DNA of 64,000 nt from Mesosutterella faecium. Lineage in GTDB: Bacteria; Pseudomonadota; Gammaproteobacteria; Burkholderiales; Burkholderiaceae_F. The stretch spans positions 1,711,001 through 1,775,000 of the forward strand of contig NZ_JAKZJU020000001.1 in NCBI RefSeq assembly GCF_022809315.2. The letters are read 5' to 3'. Every line of letters begins with the position of its first letter. Position 1 is the first letter of the stretch. The position numbers and the translations under genes are program-made. Under the pieces are notes generated by a model that searched no databases, was not told the DNA's origin, and was given only the letters and a program-made list of their open reading frames with translations. Shown here piece after piece: positions 27,108-34,927 of this stretch.

Positions 27108-27467
27108 ATGAGTTCCAAAAAAGAAAAGCTCAGCTGGGCAGATTTCAAGAAAGCGTGGTCTGAAAAAGCCATCGTCGTCTCGGTCGACCCCTACCAGGCC
27201 ATGAAGGCCTGGAAAGACGGCCTCATCCACACCTCCGCCCAGGCCGTCTGGTGCCTGGGGGCGCTGTGCGTCCCCGCGGGCTGCCTTCTCACCTTTTTCT
27301 ACGGCTGGTGGTGGGTCCTCGCGGGGCTGGCGGCCTTCCTCGCGCTGCACCTGTGGTCCCAGCACCTGCGCTCCAGCGCACTCACCCGCGCGATCCTCGA
27401 AGACGAGCGGCTCTACAGAATCGCGGTGGACAGCGGCTGGGTGCAGATCAGCCGCCTTCGCTCCTGA
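27108..27467 (+). CDS. Small membrane protein of unknown function, first gene of the respiratory locus
   Basis: 119 residues. A charged N-terminal half (1-45) is followed by two adjacent hydrophobic segments (about 46-67 and 68-85, including FYGWWWVLAGLAAFLAL) and a charged cytosolic-looking tail. There is no signal peptide, heme motif or recognised domain. GGGAG lies upstream. It ends 11 bp before the sensor-kinase start, so it is probably co-transcribed with the two-component genes. It could be an accessory or anchor for the sensor, which is inference only. Confidence 0.65.
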   Translation: MSSKKEKLSWADFKKAWSEKAIVVSVDPYQAMKAWKDGLIHTSAQAVWCLGALCVPAGCLLTFFYGWWWVLAGLAAFLALHLWSQHLRSSALTRAILEDERLYRIAVDSGWVQISRLRS

Positions 27468-27478
27468 GGCTCGGGGCC

Positions 27479-29269
27479 ATGGGGGCGGGAGCCGTCAGGA
27501 AAGCGGCCGCTGCGGCGATCTCGGCGCTCGCGCTCGCCTGCGCCCAGGCTTCGGGCGCGCCGGAGGGCGCCCCCGCAAAGACGATTACGATCGGGCTGGT
27601 GGACACCTTTTCGCCCGACTTCTACGTCCACACCTACTCGCCCACGCTCGACTACCTGGCTCAGGCTCTTCCGCGCTACCGGTTCCGCTACACCGAGATC
27701 GACTACAGGGATGTCCCCGGGGAGATCGCGCGCAAGAAGCCCGACTTCATCGTCTCGACGGCCTCCACCTACGTCACGCTGCTCGACAGCCCCGGCGCCC
27801 ACCAGATCGCCACGCGGCGGCCCGCGGGGTCCGTCGACGCGGCCCACACCCTCGCCTCGGCCTTCGTCGTCCCGTCCGCCAGCCCCATCAGGTCCGTGGC
27901 CGGCCTGCGCGGCCGCTCGGTCGCGATCGCCGATTCCAGAAGCTTTGACGGGTGGCTCATCGCCCAGGGCGAAATCGCCCGGCTCAATTACGACCCGAAC
28001 CGCTTTTTCTCCTCGGTGACGGAGACGCACTACGGCATTCCGGGAGTGGCCGAGCTTGTGACGCTCGGCGCGGCCGACGCCGGTGTGCTTTCGACCTGCG
28101 AGTACGAAAAGCTGATCGAGAGCGGGCAGCTGCGCGAGGGCGAGCTCAGGATACTCGACGAGCGCGGGAAGCAACAGGGGGAAAGCTGCGTGAGAAGCAC
28201 AGAACGGTACCCCGACGCCGTGATCTCCTCCCTGCCCTGGTGCCCCGCGGAAACGGTGAGCGACTTCACGATCGCGCTGCTGTCGATGCCGGCCAAAGGC
28301 CGGGACTTCCGCTGGGTGGTCGAAAGCAACTTCCAGCCGACCTGGGAGCTCATCAAGGCGCTCGGGCTCGGCCCCTTCAGCCACATGAAGGACATGAGCC
28401 CGCAGGCGCTGTGGCGCCGCTACCACACGGAAATGCTCCTGGGAGCCGCGCTGCTGCTGGCCGTGATCTTCCACCTGGTGTCGGTCAACCTGCTCGTGCG
28501 CCGCCGCACGAGGCAGCTCTCGCTTGCGGTGAAGGCGACCGAAAAGCTGCACGACGAGGCCCAGAAGACCCACATGAAGCTCGCGAGGCTCGAGCGCGAG
28601 AGCATCGTCTCGCAGCTCTCCTCGATGTTCGCCCACGAGATCAAGCAGCCGATCATGAACATCTCGCTTTATGCCGGGGCGCTGCGGCTGTACCTGAAGA
28701 AAAAGGGAGAGCTCTCGGAGAAGGCCCTCGACCTGCTCGAATCCCTTGAAAGCGAGGTGGAGCGCTCCTCGGAAATCGTCGAGCACGTCCGCTCCTACGC
28801 GAAAAAGCGCGAGGCGAGGCCCCAGGCTTCAGACCTGAGGACGATCACCGAGGCGGCGCTGCGCACGTTTTCCAGTCTTCCGGAGTTTGTGCGCTGCGAC
28901 GACCTGCCTTCGGCCCCCGTCTGGGTGGATCCCTTCGAGATCCAGTTCATCGTCGCCAATTTCGTCAAAAACGCGCTGAGCGCCGTCCAGACGGTGAAAA
29001 AACCCGAGGTCCGGATCAGCATCCGCCCCGAAGGCCGAAGCTGGCGGCTCACCGTGAGCGACAACGGGCCGGCCATTTCCGACGAGGTGTTTGAGAACCT
29101 CGGGACGGCCGGCACGAGTTCGAAAAAGGACGGGCTGGGGTTCGGGCTCGCGATCGCCGTGGCGATCGCCGAGCGCAACCGCGGCCACCTGGAGTTTCGG
29201 AAGCGCCCGGAAGGCGGGCTGCAGGCCGCCCTGATCCTGAAGCGCTGCGACAAAGAGGAAATACCGTGA
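27479..29269 (+). CDS. Sensor histidine kinase with PhnD-like periplasmic domain (TtrS-type architecture)
   Basis: 596 residues from the ATG at 27479; the longer frame from 27251 only overlaps the previous gene. Signal peptide 1-26, periplasmic phosphonate-binding-like domain about 34-300 (TITIGLVDTFSPDFYVHTYSPTLDYLA, then KPDFIVSTASTYVTLL), membrane segment about 319-341, a coiled linker, HisKA with His386 in FAHEIKQP, then N box FVKNALSAV and G boxes DNGPAISDEVF and GLGFGLAIAVA. TtrS, the tetrathionate sensor, shares this order. The ligand here is unknown. Cys207, Cys237 and Cys255 in the sensor domain may be redox-active. It overlaps the response-regulator gene by 4 nt (GTGA). Confidence 0.88.
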   Translation: MGAGAVRKAAAAAISALALACAQASGAPEGAPAKTITIGLVDTFSPDFYVHTYSPTLDYLAQALPRYRFRYTEIDYRDVPGEIARKKPDFIVSTASTYVTLLDSPGAHQIATRRPAGSVDAAHTLASAFVVPSASPIRSVAGLRGRSVAIADSRSFDGWLIAQGEIARLNYDPNRFFSSVTETHYGIPGVAELVTLGAADAGVLSTCEYEKLIESGQLREGELRILDERGKQQGESCVRSTERYPDAVISSLPWCPAETVSDFTIALLSMPAKGRDFRWVVESNFQPTWELIKALGLGPFSHMKDMSPQALWRRYHTEMLLGAALLLAVIFHLVSVNLLVRRRTRQLSLAVKATEKLHDEAQKTHMKLARLERESIVSQLSSMFAHEIKQPIMNISLYAGALRLYLKKKGELSEKALDLLESLESEVERSSEIVEHVRSYAKKREARPQASDLRTITEAALRTFSSLPEFVRCDDLPSAPVWVDPFEIQFIVANFVKNALSAVQTVKKPEVRISIRPEGRSWRLTVSDNGPAISDEVFENLGTAGTSSKKDGLGFGLAIAVAIAERNRGHLEFRKRPEGGLQAALILKRCDKEEIP

Positions 29270-29922
29270 CCGCAGAAATCCCAAAAATCTCCCCAGAGGC
29301 CAAAGGCCGCTGCATCATCCGGCTGGTGGACGACGATCCCTCGGTGCTGCGGGCGCTGCGGGCCTTCCTCACGATGGATGACTGGCAGGTCGAGTGCTAC
29401 GAGTCGGGAAAGGACTTCCTCGCCTCCAGCCTGGAGGCCCCGGGCTGCCTCGTGCTCGATATGCGCATGCCCGGGATGACGGGCATCGAGGTGCAGGAGG
29501 AGATGATCCGCCGGGGCGAGCGGCTCCCGATCATCTTCCTGTCGGCCCACGGCGACATCGAACTCGCCGTGGACGCCGTCAAGCGCGGAGCCCGCACCTT
29601 TCTCGTGAAGCCCCCGAAGCCAGGCAAGCTCCTTTCCGAGATCGAGAGCGCGTGCAGCGCCGACATCGAGCGGCGGAAAATCGAGGCCTACGGCGAGAGC
29701 CTCGAGCGGCTCTGGAACACGCTCACTGCCGCGGAGCAGGAAGTGGCGCGACTGGTGGCCAAGGGGCTGCCCAACAGCACGATAGGCTCCATCCTCAACA
29801 TTTCCGAGCGCACCGTGCGCTCCCACAAGGCGGAGATCTACGGCAAGCTGGACGTCGCCAACGCCGTGGAGACCGCGGACTTCATCCGGGACATGGAGGC
29901 GAGCGCGGAGAAGCGGCCATGA
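29266..29922 (+). CDS. Response regulator, receiver plus LuxR-type HTH (TtrR/FixJ-like)
   Basis: 218 residues from a GTG start with AGAGGAA upstream. The receiver domain (about 17-135) has an acidic pocket at VDDD, phosphate acceptor Asp65 in LVLDMRMPG, a Ser at LSAHGD and Lys115 in LVKPP. The FixJ/NarL-type HTH (about 150-205) has LTAAEQEVARLVAKGLPNSTIGSILNISERTVRSHKAEIYGKL. It is translationally coupled to the kinase (GTGA) and to the following FAD gene (ATGA), so kinase, regulator and oxidoreductase are made together. Its likely targets are the promoters at 26.7-27.1 kb and 31.3-31.5 kb. Confidence 0.93.
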   Translation: MTAEIPKISPEAKGRCIIRLVDDDPSVLRALRAFLTMDDWQVECYESGKDFLASSLEAPGCLVLDMRMPGMTGIEVQEEMIRRGERLPIIFLSAHGDIELAVDAVKRGARTFLVKPPKPGKLLSEIESACSADIERRKIEAYGESLERLWNTLTAAEQEVARLVAKGLPNSTIGSILNISERTVRSHKAEIYGKLDVANAVETADFIRDMEASAEKRP

Positions 29923-31316
29923 AGCGGCGCACGATTCTTATCGCGGGGGCGGCCGTTGCAGCGGCGGGCGCGGGCCTTGCGGCCTGGCGCGCCGTCCGGC
30001 CCTCCTCCGGCTGGGACGAAGACTTCGACGTGATCGCCGTGGGAGGAGGCGCGGCGGGGCTGTCGGCCGCGGCGACCTCCGCGGCGGCAGGCGCCTCGGT
30101 GCTGCTGCTTGAAAAGGAGCCGCAGCTCGGGGGCGACACCCTGATTTCCGGCGGGAACTTCAACGCGGTCGACCCCGCCTCGGCTCAAAACGGCCTGCAG
30201 CCCGATTCTGAAGCGCTCTTTCTCTCCCAGATCCTCGACTCCGGGGCGGGCCTCAACTCGCCTGACGTCGCCGCGGCTCTGGCCACCGGCGCCACCGGCG
30301 CCCTCGCCTGGCTCAAAAGCCTCGGCATGCGGTTCCTGCCCGGGGTGAGGGAAATCTACGGAGGGCGCTTCCCGAGAACCCACAAGCCGGTGCTGCCGCG
30401 CGGGGAAGGCTACATCAGGGCGCTTCTGGCCGAGTGCGAGCGGCGCAAGGTGCAGATCCGCCTCTCCTCGCCCGTGCGCTCGCTCATCCGCGCGCAGGGC
30501 GGGCGGGTCCTCGGCGTCGCGGTGACCGACAACGGCGCGCCGAAGCTCATCCGGGCCCGATGCGGCGTCATCATCGCTTCGGGCGGCTACGGGGCGAGCC
30601 GGGACATGCTGAAGACCTATGCCCCGGACTTCGCCGACCTGCCTCATGACAACGCCCCGGGGGCAACCGGCGAGATGATTCTCGCGGGCCGCCAGGCCGG
30701 GGCCGCGGTGATGAACATGAATCTCGTCGAGTGCATCCCCGGCAGCGGCCAGGGCAGCGACGGGCAGATCCGGCTCGACATCGCCCCCACGCGGATGATC
30801 ATGGTCGACAGCCGCGGACGGCGCTTTGTGGACGAAACCGACTACCGGACGCGGATCACGCAGGCCATTTTGAAGCTCTCGCCTCGGCGCTGCTGGTCCA
30901 TCGCTGACTCCGACACCGTCGCCTCCTACGACCTCGCCACCCAGAAGAGCCTGCACAGGGGGCTGCATGCCGGCACGATCTTCAGGGCACGGACGCCCGG
31001 AGAGCTGGCCGATCTGATCGGGGTCCCGCCGCGGGCCCTCGGACGGACCATGAGCGAGATGAGGCTCGCGCGCGGCCTGCGCACCCCGCCCTTCTGGGCC
31101 GCGCCCGTGAACCTCCGCGTCCACGCGACCCTGGGGGGCCTCAAGATCGACAGCCGCGGCCGGTGCCTCGACGCCTCGGACCTTCCCATCCCGGGGCTGT
31201 GGGCCGCGGGCGCGGCCACCGGCAACGTGCACGGCGCCAACCGCCTGGGAGGCAACGGCATCAACACCGCCGTGGTATTCGGCCGCGCCGCCGGAGAGGA
31301 CGCGGCCCGGGCGTAG
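29919..31316 (+). CDS. Membrane-anchored or Tat-exported FAD reductase, fumarate reductase/flavocytochrome c type
   Basis: 465 residues. The N terminus MKRRTILIAGAAVAAAG is a signal or anchor with a twin-arginine-like pair. The FAD-binding Rossmann motif is AVGGGAAGLSAAATSAAAGASVLLLEK (about 37-63). The catalytic hallmarks of soluble fumarate reductases are kept: a His in RVHATLGGL, an Arg in the DYRTRITQAI region (the proton-donor position in the family), and the C-terminal GNVHGANRLGGNGINTAVVFGR flavin segment. It has no heme domain, so electrons must come from a partner such as the tetraheme cytochrome at 33370. Substrate unknown. The ATG overlaps the regulator stop (ATGA). Confidence 0.87.
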   Translation: MKRRTILIAGAAVAAAGAGLAAWRAVRPSSGWDEDFDVIAVGGGAAGLSAAATSAAAGASVLLLEKEPQLGGDTLISGGNFNAVDPASAQNGLQPDSEALFLSQILDSGAGLNSPDVAAALATGATGALAWLKSLGMRFLPGVREIYGGRFPRTHKPVLPRGEGYIRALLAECERRKVQIRLSSPVRSLIRAQGGRVLGVAVTDNGAPKLIRARCGVIIASGGYGASRDMLKTYAPDFADLPHDNAPGATGEMILAGRQAGAAVMNMNLVECIPGSGQGSDGQIRLDIAPTRMIMVDSRGRRFVDETDYRTRITQAILKLSPRRCWSIADSDTVASYDLATQKSLHRGLHAGTIFRARTPGELADLIGVPPRALGRTMSEMRLARGLRTPPFWAAPVNLRVHATLGGLKIDSRGRCLDASDLPIPGLWAAGAATGNVHGANRLGGNGINTAVVFGRAAGEDAARA

Positions 31317-31438
31317 CACCCCGGGGCCGCAGCCCCGGCCCTGGCGCCCGGCTGTTCTTTTCCGGATCACAAATTATTTATTTTGTCAACGGCCTAACCG
31401 CCGACGTGAAGATCAGGCATCTTACCTAGACTGAAGGC

Positions 31439-31517
31439 GTATGCAAAAAGAGGGATCGAAGATCCTTCCGCATACCGATTCAAACCGGCGGCAGAGCGGT
31501 TCTGATGCCGCCCGGTG
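31439..31517 (+). other. Structured leader upstream of the Tat FAD oxidoreductase
   Basis: Two stems lie between the FAD genes. GTATGC (31439-31444) pairs with GCATAC (31470-31475) around an inner GGATC/GATCC hairpin. A second stem runs from CCGGCGGCA to TGCCGCCCGG (about 31485-31517) with one bulge. No T tract follows. The ribosome site of the next gene begins about 7 nt later. Confidence 0.45.
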
Positions 31518-31536
31518 ACTTGATTAGGAGAGAATT

Positions 31537-33246
31537 ATGCAGGCTTCACGTCGTAGTTTTCTGAAAGGCGCCCTCGGCACTGCTGCTCTTGCTGCAGGCA
31601 CAATGGCTTCCATTCCGGCCGAAGCGGCCCGCGCCCCCAAGAAGTGGGACATCACCACTGACGTCGTCGTTGTAGGCTTCGGCGGCGCCGGCGCCACGAC
31701 CGCCATCTCCGCCGCCCAGAACGGCGCCCAGGTGGTCGTCCTCGAAAAGAATCCGGAAAACCACCACATCTCCAACACCCGCATGTCCGGCGGCATCTTC
31801 CACTGCCCGTTCAAGGACGGCGACAAGAAGGCGCTGCAGGATTACGCGCAGGCCATGTTCTCCGGCGAGAACATCCCCTGGAAGGAAGAGGGCGAAATCC
31901 CGGAAAGCTCGGTTGGACTCGCCAAGCTCTGGGCCGACCTCTCGCCCACGAACCTCGACTTCCTGCAGAGCCTCGACCCGGCCTTCATCGGCGGCTCGCA
32001 GCCTGGATTCAACAAGGCCTCCTTCCCCAACTTCCCGGGCGCGAAGGAGTGCAAGTACAACGCCTACCGCGCCACTTACCTGAAGCGCATGAAGTCCTTC
32101 AATGACGTCTCCTACGGACGTCCGAAGGAGGAGACGAGCTCGGGCGAAGCCTTCTGGCAGTGCCTCGCGACCGGCGTGAAGAAGCAGGGCAAGAAGATCC
32201 GCGTGCTCTGGGAGACCCCGGGCAACCAGCTCGTGAAGAACGACCGCGGCGAGGTGATCGGCGTGATCGGCCTGCACAAGGGCAGGAAGGTCGCCGTGCG
32301 CGCCCGCAAGGCCGTGGTGCTCTGCGCCGGCGGCTACGAGTACAACAAGGCGATGCGCCAGGCCTTCCTAGAAGGCCCGGGCGTCACCGGCTGGGCCTTC
32401 TACGGCACGACCTCCAATACGGGCGACGGCATCTCGATGGGCATGGCGGCCGGCGCCGGCCTGTGCAAGGTCGGCAAGGCTGCGGCCCGCGTGATTGTCC
32501 CGACGCTCGACACCTGCAACGGCATGAGGATCGGCTCGATCACTCCGTCGGTGGGCTCGCCGCACTCCATGGTGGTCGACAACTTCGGCAAGCGCTACGA
32601 GGCTGAAACGAAGGTGACCGACAACCCGAGCCGCTACTTCTTCTACAAGGCGGCCGTGCAGTTCGACATCAACACGCTCGCCTATCCGCGCACGCCCTCG
32701 TGGATGATTTTCGACGAGACGCTGCGCGCCTCGAAGCCTCTGGTCGCCCTGGGCATCTCGGTCGTGGGCTTCGGCCTCACGAAGTGGAGCAAGGACAACA
32801 TGTCCGCGATCAACTCCGGGCTGGTCCTCAAGGCTGACACGATCGAAGAGCTCGCCGAGAAGATCAAGAACCATCCGGACAACAAGAAGCGCATGGTCCC
32901 GGCGAACCTCGTCGAGGAAGTGAAGAAGTTCAACAAGTTCTGCGACGAGAAGAAGGACGAGGAATTCGGCCGCCGCCCGGTCACTCTGGGCAAGATCGAA
33001 AAAGGCCCGTTCTACGCCATGCCGCTCGTGGCCGGCGGCCCGAACACCAAGGGCGGCCTGCTGATCGACGACCGTCACCGCGTCCTCACCTGGGAGCGCA
33101 AGCCGATTCCGCGCCTCTACACGGTGGGTGAAATGGCCTCTGTCCTGAAGTTCGTGTACCAGGGCGGCGGCAACCTCACGGAGTGCCTGGTCTATGGGCG
33201 CAGCGTCGGCAAGGAAGTGGCCGGACTGCCGAATCTGAAGGCCTGA
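31537..33246 (+). CDS. Tat-exported FAD-binding oxidoreductase with non-canonical active site
   Basis: 569 residues with a classic Tat signal (SRRSFLKG at 4-11) and AGGAGAG upstream. The FAD motif VVVGFGGAGATTAISAAQNGAQVVVLEK (about 44-71) places it in the FAD_binding_2 group with fumarate, urocanate and ketosteroid reductases. The His-containing HHTMGG motif of fumarate reductases is replaced by PNTKGGLLIDD, and the C-terminal segment reads QGGGNLTECLVYGR instead of GGVHGANRLGGN, so the substrate is probably not fumarate. No heme motif is present. The tetraheme cytochrome gene follows after 123 bp, which suggests that the two make a periplasmic reductase and its electron donor. Confidence 0.88.
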   Translation: MQASRRSFLKGALGTAALAAGTMASIPAEAARAPKKWDITTDVVVVGFGGAGATTAISAAQNGAQVVVLEKNPENHHISNTRMSGGIFHCPFKDGDKKALQDYAQAMFSGENIPWKEEGEIPESSVGLAKLWADLSPTNLDFLQSLDPAFIGGSQPGFNKASFPNFPGAKECKYNAYRATYLKRMKSFNDVSYGRPKEETSSGEAFWQCLATGVKKQGKKIRVLWETPGNQLVKNDRGEVIGVIGLHKGRKVAVRARKAVVLCAGGYEYNKAMRQAFLEGPGVTGWAFYGTTSNTGDGISMGMAAGAGLCKVGKAAARVIVPTLDTCNGMRIGSITPSVGSPHSMVVDNFGKRYEAETKVTDNPSRYFFYKAAVQFDINTLAYPRTPSWMIFDETLRASKPLVALGISVVGFGLTKWSKDNMSAINSGLVLKADTIEELAEKIKNHPDNKKRMVPANLVEEVKKFNKFCDEKKDEEFGRRPVTLGKIEKGPFYAMPLVAGGPNTKGGLLIDDRHRVLTWERKPIPRLYTVGEMASVLKFVYQGGGNLTECLVYGRSVGKEVAGLPNLKA

Positions 33247-33308
33247 GGCGTCTCTTGTCTGAGCGGGGGCTGCGGGCTTTTTCCCTGACCGCCCCCGCCC
33301 GCCAAACG

Positions 33309-33338
33309 GCCGGAAACGGGAGATCTCCCGTTTTCGGC
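33309..33338 (+). other. Perfect 30-nt dyad between FAD oxidoreductase and cytochrome genes
   Basis: GCCGGAAACGGGAGA (33309-33323) is followed immediately by its inverse TCTCCCGTTTTCGGC (33324-33338), with one G-T wobble. There is no T tract. As RNA it forms a strong hairpin; as DNA it is a candidate protein site. Confidence 0.7.
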
Positions 33339-33369
33339 TGTCTGCTGTTTCAATAAGGAGAAAGACCCC

Positions 33370-33774
33370 ATGTCACGTTTTCCAACTGTTCAGCGGGTGG
33401 CTGCCGCCGCCGCTCTGGCCCTGTTTCTAGCCTCTGCACCCTGCGCCCAGGCCTTTGCCGCTGACGCTCCGGCATCGGGGAAATTTCTGGCTGACCGGCA
33501 TGTCGCACGGGGGATGAAGTGCGACGCCTGCCACGTGTCGGCACAGGGCGGAAAGCTCAAGGCCGAGAAATCGGACTACGGCGTGTGCGCGACCTGCCAC
33601 GGCGATTATCAGAAAGTGGCGGCCAGGACCGAAGCCAAGTACAAGGACTCGGGCCAGCCCAACCCCCACAACCAGCACGACGGCGCCCTGCCCTGCACGG
33701 AGTGCCACAAGGGGCACAAGGCGGGCGTCAACTACTGCGCCCAGTGCCACAGCTACGTCTACAAGGTGCCGTGA
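33370..33774 (+). CDS. Periplasmic tetraheme cytochrome c (flavocytochrome c heme-domain type)
   Basis: 134 residues with a Sec signal peptide (about 1-31, ending AFAA). Four CXXCH heme-binding motifs lie at residues 51-55, 73-77, 109-113 and 123-127. Extra histidines (His44, His100, His103, His116) can serve as distal ligands. Size and spacing resemble the tetraheme domain fused to the flavin domain in Shewanella flavocytochrome c. It is encoded apart here and should pass electrons from a quinol dehydrogenase to the FAD proteins encoded just upstream. AAGGAG lies about 10 nt upstream. It ends the locus before a terminator. Confidence 0.93.
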   Translation: MSRFPTVQRVAAAAALALFLASAPCAQAFAADAPASGKFLADRHVARGMKCDACHVSAQGGKLKAEKSDYGVCATCHGDYQKVAARTEAKYKDSGQPNPHNQHDGALPCTECHKGHKAGVNYCAQCHSYVYKVP

Positions 33775-33829
33775 GGAGCCGCCCGGGCGCGTCCCAAAGG
33801 GAAAGCCCGGATTCATGGCATGGAAAGGT

Positions 33830-33866
33830 CCTTTCGGAGCGAAGCTCTGAAAGGGCTTTTTCTTTT
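33830..33866 (+). terminator. Terminator of the split flavocytochrome locus
   Basis: CCTTTCGGAGC (33830-33840) pairs with GCTCTGAAAGG (33844-33854) with one G-T pair, followed by GC TTTTTCTTTT. Confidence 0.85.
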
Positions 33867-33914
33867 CCCTGTAAAAAAGACTGGCGCTGAAGCGGCCGGA
33901 CGCGCGCGGGGCCT

Positions 33915-34895
33915 TCAGCGCGGGGGCAGCCTCACGTCGGACACCGGGATGCCGAAATGCCGGTACCAGTGCTGCCACAGGCCCGTCTCGGCCTCGTCGC
34001 AGACCTGGCGCAGAAGCCTGGCGAGCTCCCCGAACAGGGGATCGGCGGCGTCCGCGGCCCGGAACGCGATGCAGTTTCTCCAGGGCTCGCGGTGCCAGCC
34101 GGGCAGCACCGGCACTACCTCGCCCCGGGAGAGCTCCTCCTCGACCATGCCGAGCGCCACGTCCACGGCGATCCCGCGGCCCGCGAGAAGCGCTTCCCGG
34201 CAGAAGACGGCGTCTCCCTGACGGCAGTCCTGGCCGGGGGCAAGGTAGTAAGTCTTCGGCCCTTTTTCGAGACGCGTCGAAAAGGACGGGTTGGAGGAGC
34301 TGCGCAGCAGCACGGTTCTGTCCGAAAGCTCCTCGATCCGGGCGGGGGCGCCGTGCCCGGCGACATAGCCGCGGGAGGCGAGCAGCATCGTCACGCTCGG
34401 AGCCGCGGGCAGCGCGGCGAGCGCCGCATCCTGCGGCGTATAGCCGAGAAAGGCGAGGTCGGCCCGCCCCTCGAGCAGCCCCTGGCTGCCGACGTCGGCG
34501 CAGATCTCAAGCCTCAGCCCCGGGTGCGTGTCCTCAAAGCGCATGAGAAAGCTGTAGAAGACCGTCCTGCCCGCGTTGGTCGGGATGCTGATGCGAAGCC
34601 TCCGGGAGCACTCCCCGCCGGAGCGCCCTTCGCTGCGGGCTGCCTGAAGGAGCTGCTCCCCGGCGCGGAGGAACTCGCGGGCGTAGGGAAGAAGAAGCCT
34701 CGCGCGGGCGGAGAGCACCGCGGGCTTTCGGCTGCGGTCGAGCAGCTCAAAGCCCAGTTCCTTTTCCATCTGCCGGATCATCCTGGAAAGTGCGCTGGGA
34801 TCAAGCCCCAGCCGCCCGGCCGCGGCGCCGGCCGAGCCCTGGCGCCCGATTTCGAGGAGCGCCCTCCAGCTGTCAGTGCTTCGCAGAACCTTCAT
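33915..34895 (-). CDS. LysR-family transcriptional regulator (paralogue of the one at 58492)
   Basis: 326 residues. The winged HTH (about 1-60) contains GSAGAAAGRLGLDPSALSRMIRQMEKELGFELLDR. A LysR substrate domain follows (about 95-310). The effector domain shares long blocks with the LysR protein at 58492-59643, including FSTRLE, YLAP, CRQGDA and GWHREPWR, so the two are paralogues. The ribosome site is weak. It is the last gene of a leftward set (transporter, GntR, LysR) and convergent with the cytochrome locus. Target and inducer unknown; the neighbouring DASS/M20 genes are the natural candidates. Confidence 0.88.
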   Translation of the reverse strand: MKVLRSTDSWRALLEIGRQGSAGAAAGRLGLDPSALSRMIRQMEKELGFELLDRSRKPAVLSARARLLLPYAREFLRAGEQLLQAARSEGRSGGECSRRLRISIPTNAGRTVFYSFLMRFEDTHPGLRLEICADVGSQGLLEGRADLAFLGYTPQDAALAALPAAPSVTMLLASRGYVAGHGAPARIEELSDRTVLLRSSSNPSFSTRLEKGPKTYYLAPGQDCRQGDAVFCREALLAGRGIAVDVALGMVEEELSRGEVVPVLPGWHREPWRNCIAFRAADAADPLFGELARLLRQVCDEAETGLWQHWYRHFGIPVSDVRLPPR

Positions 34896-34927
34896 CGGCG
34901 TCCAGCCTGCAGAAAGGAAGCGGCCCG

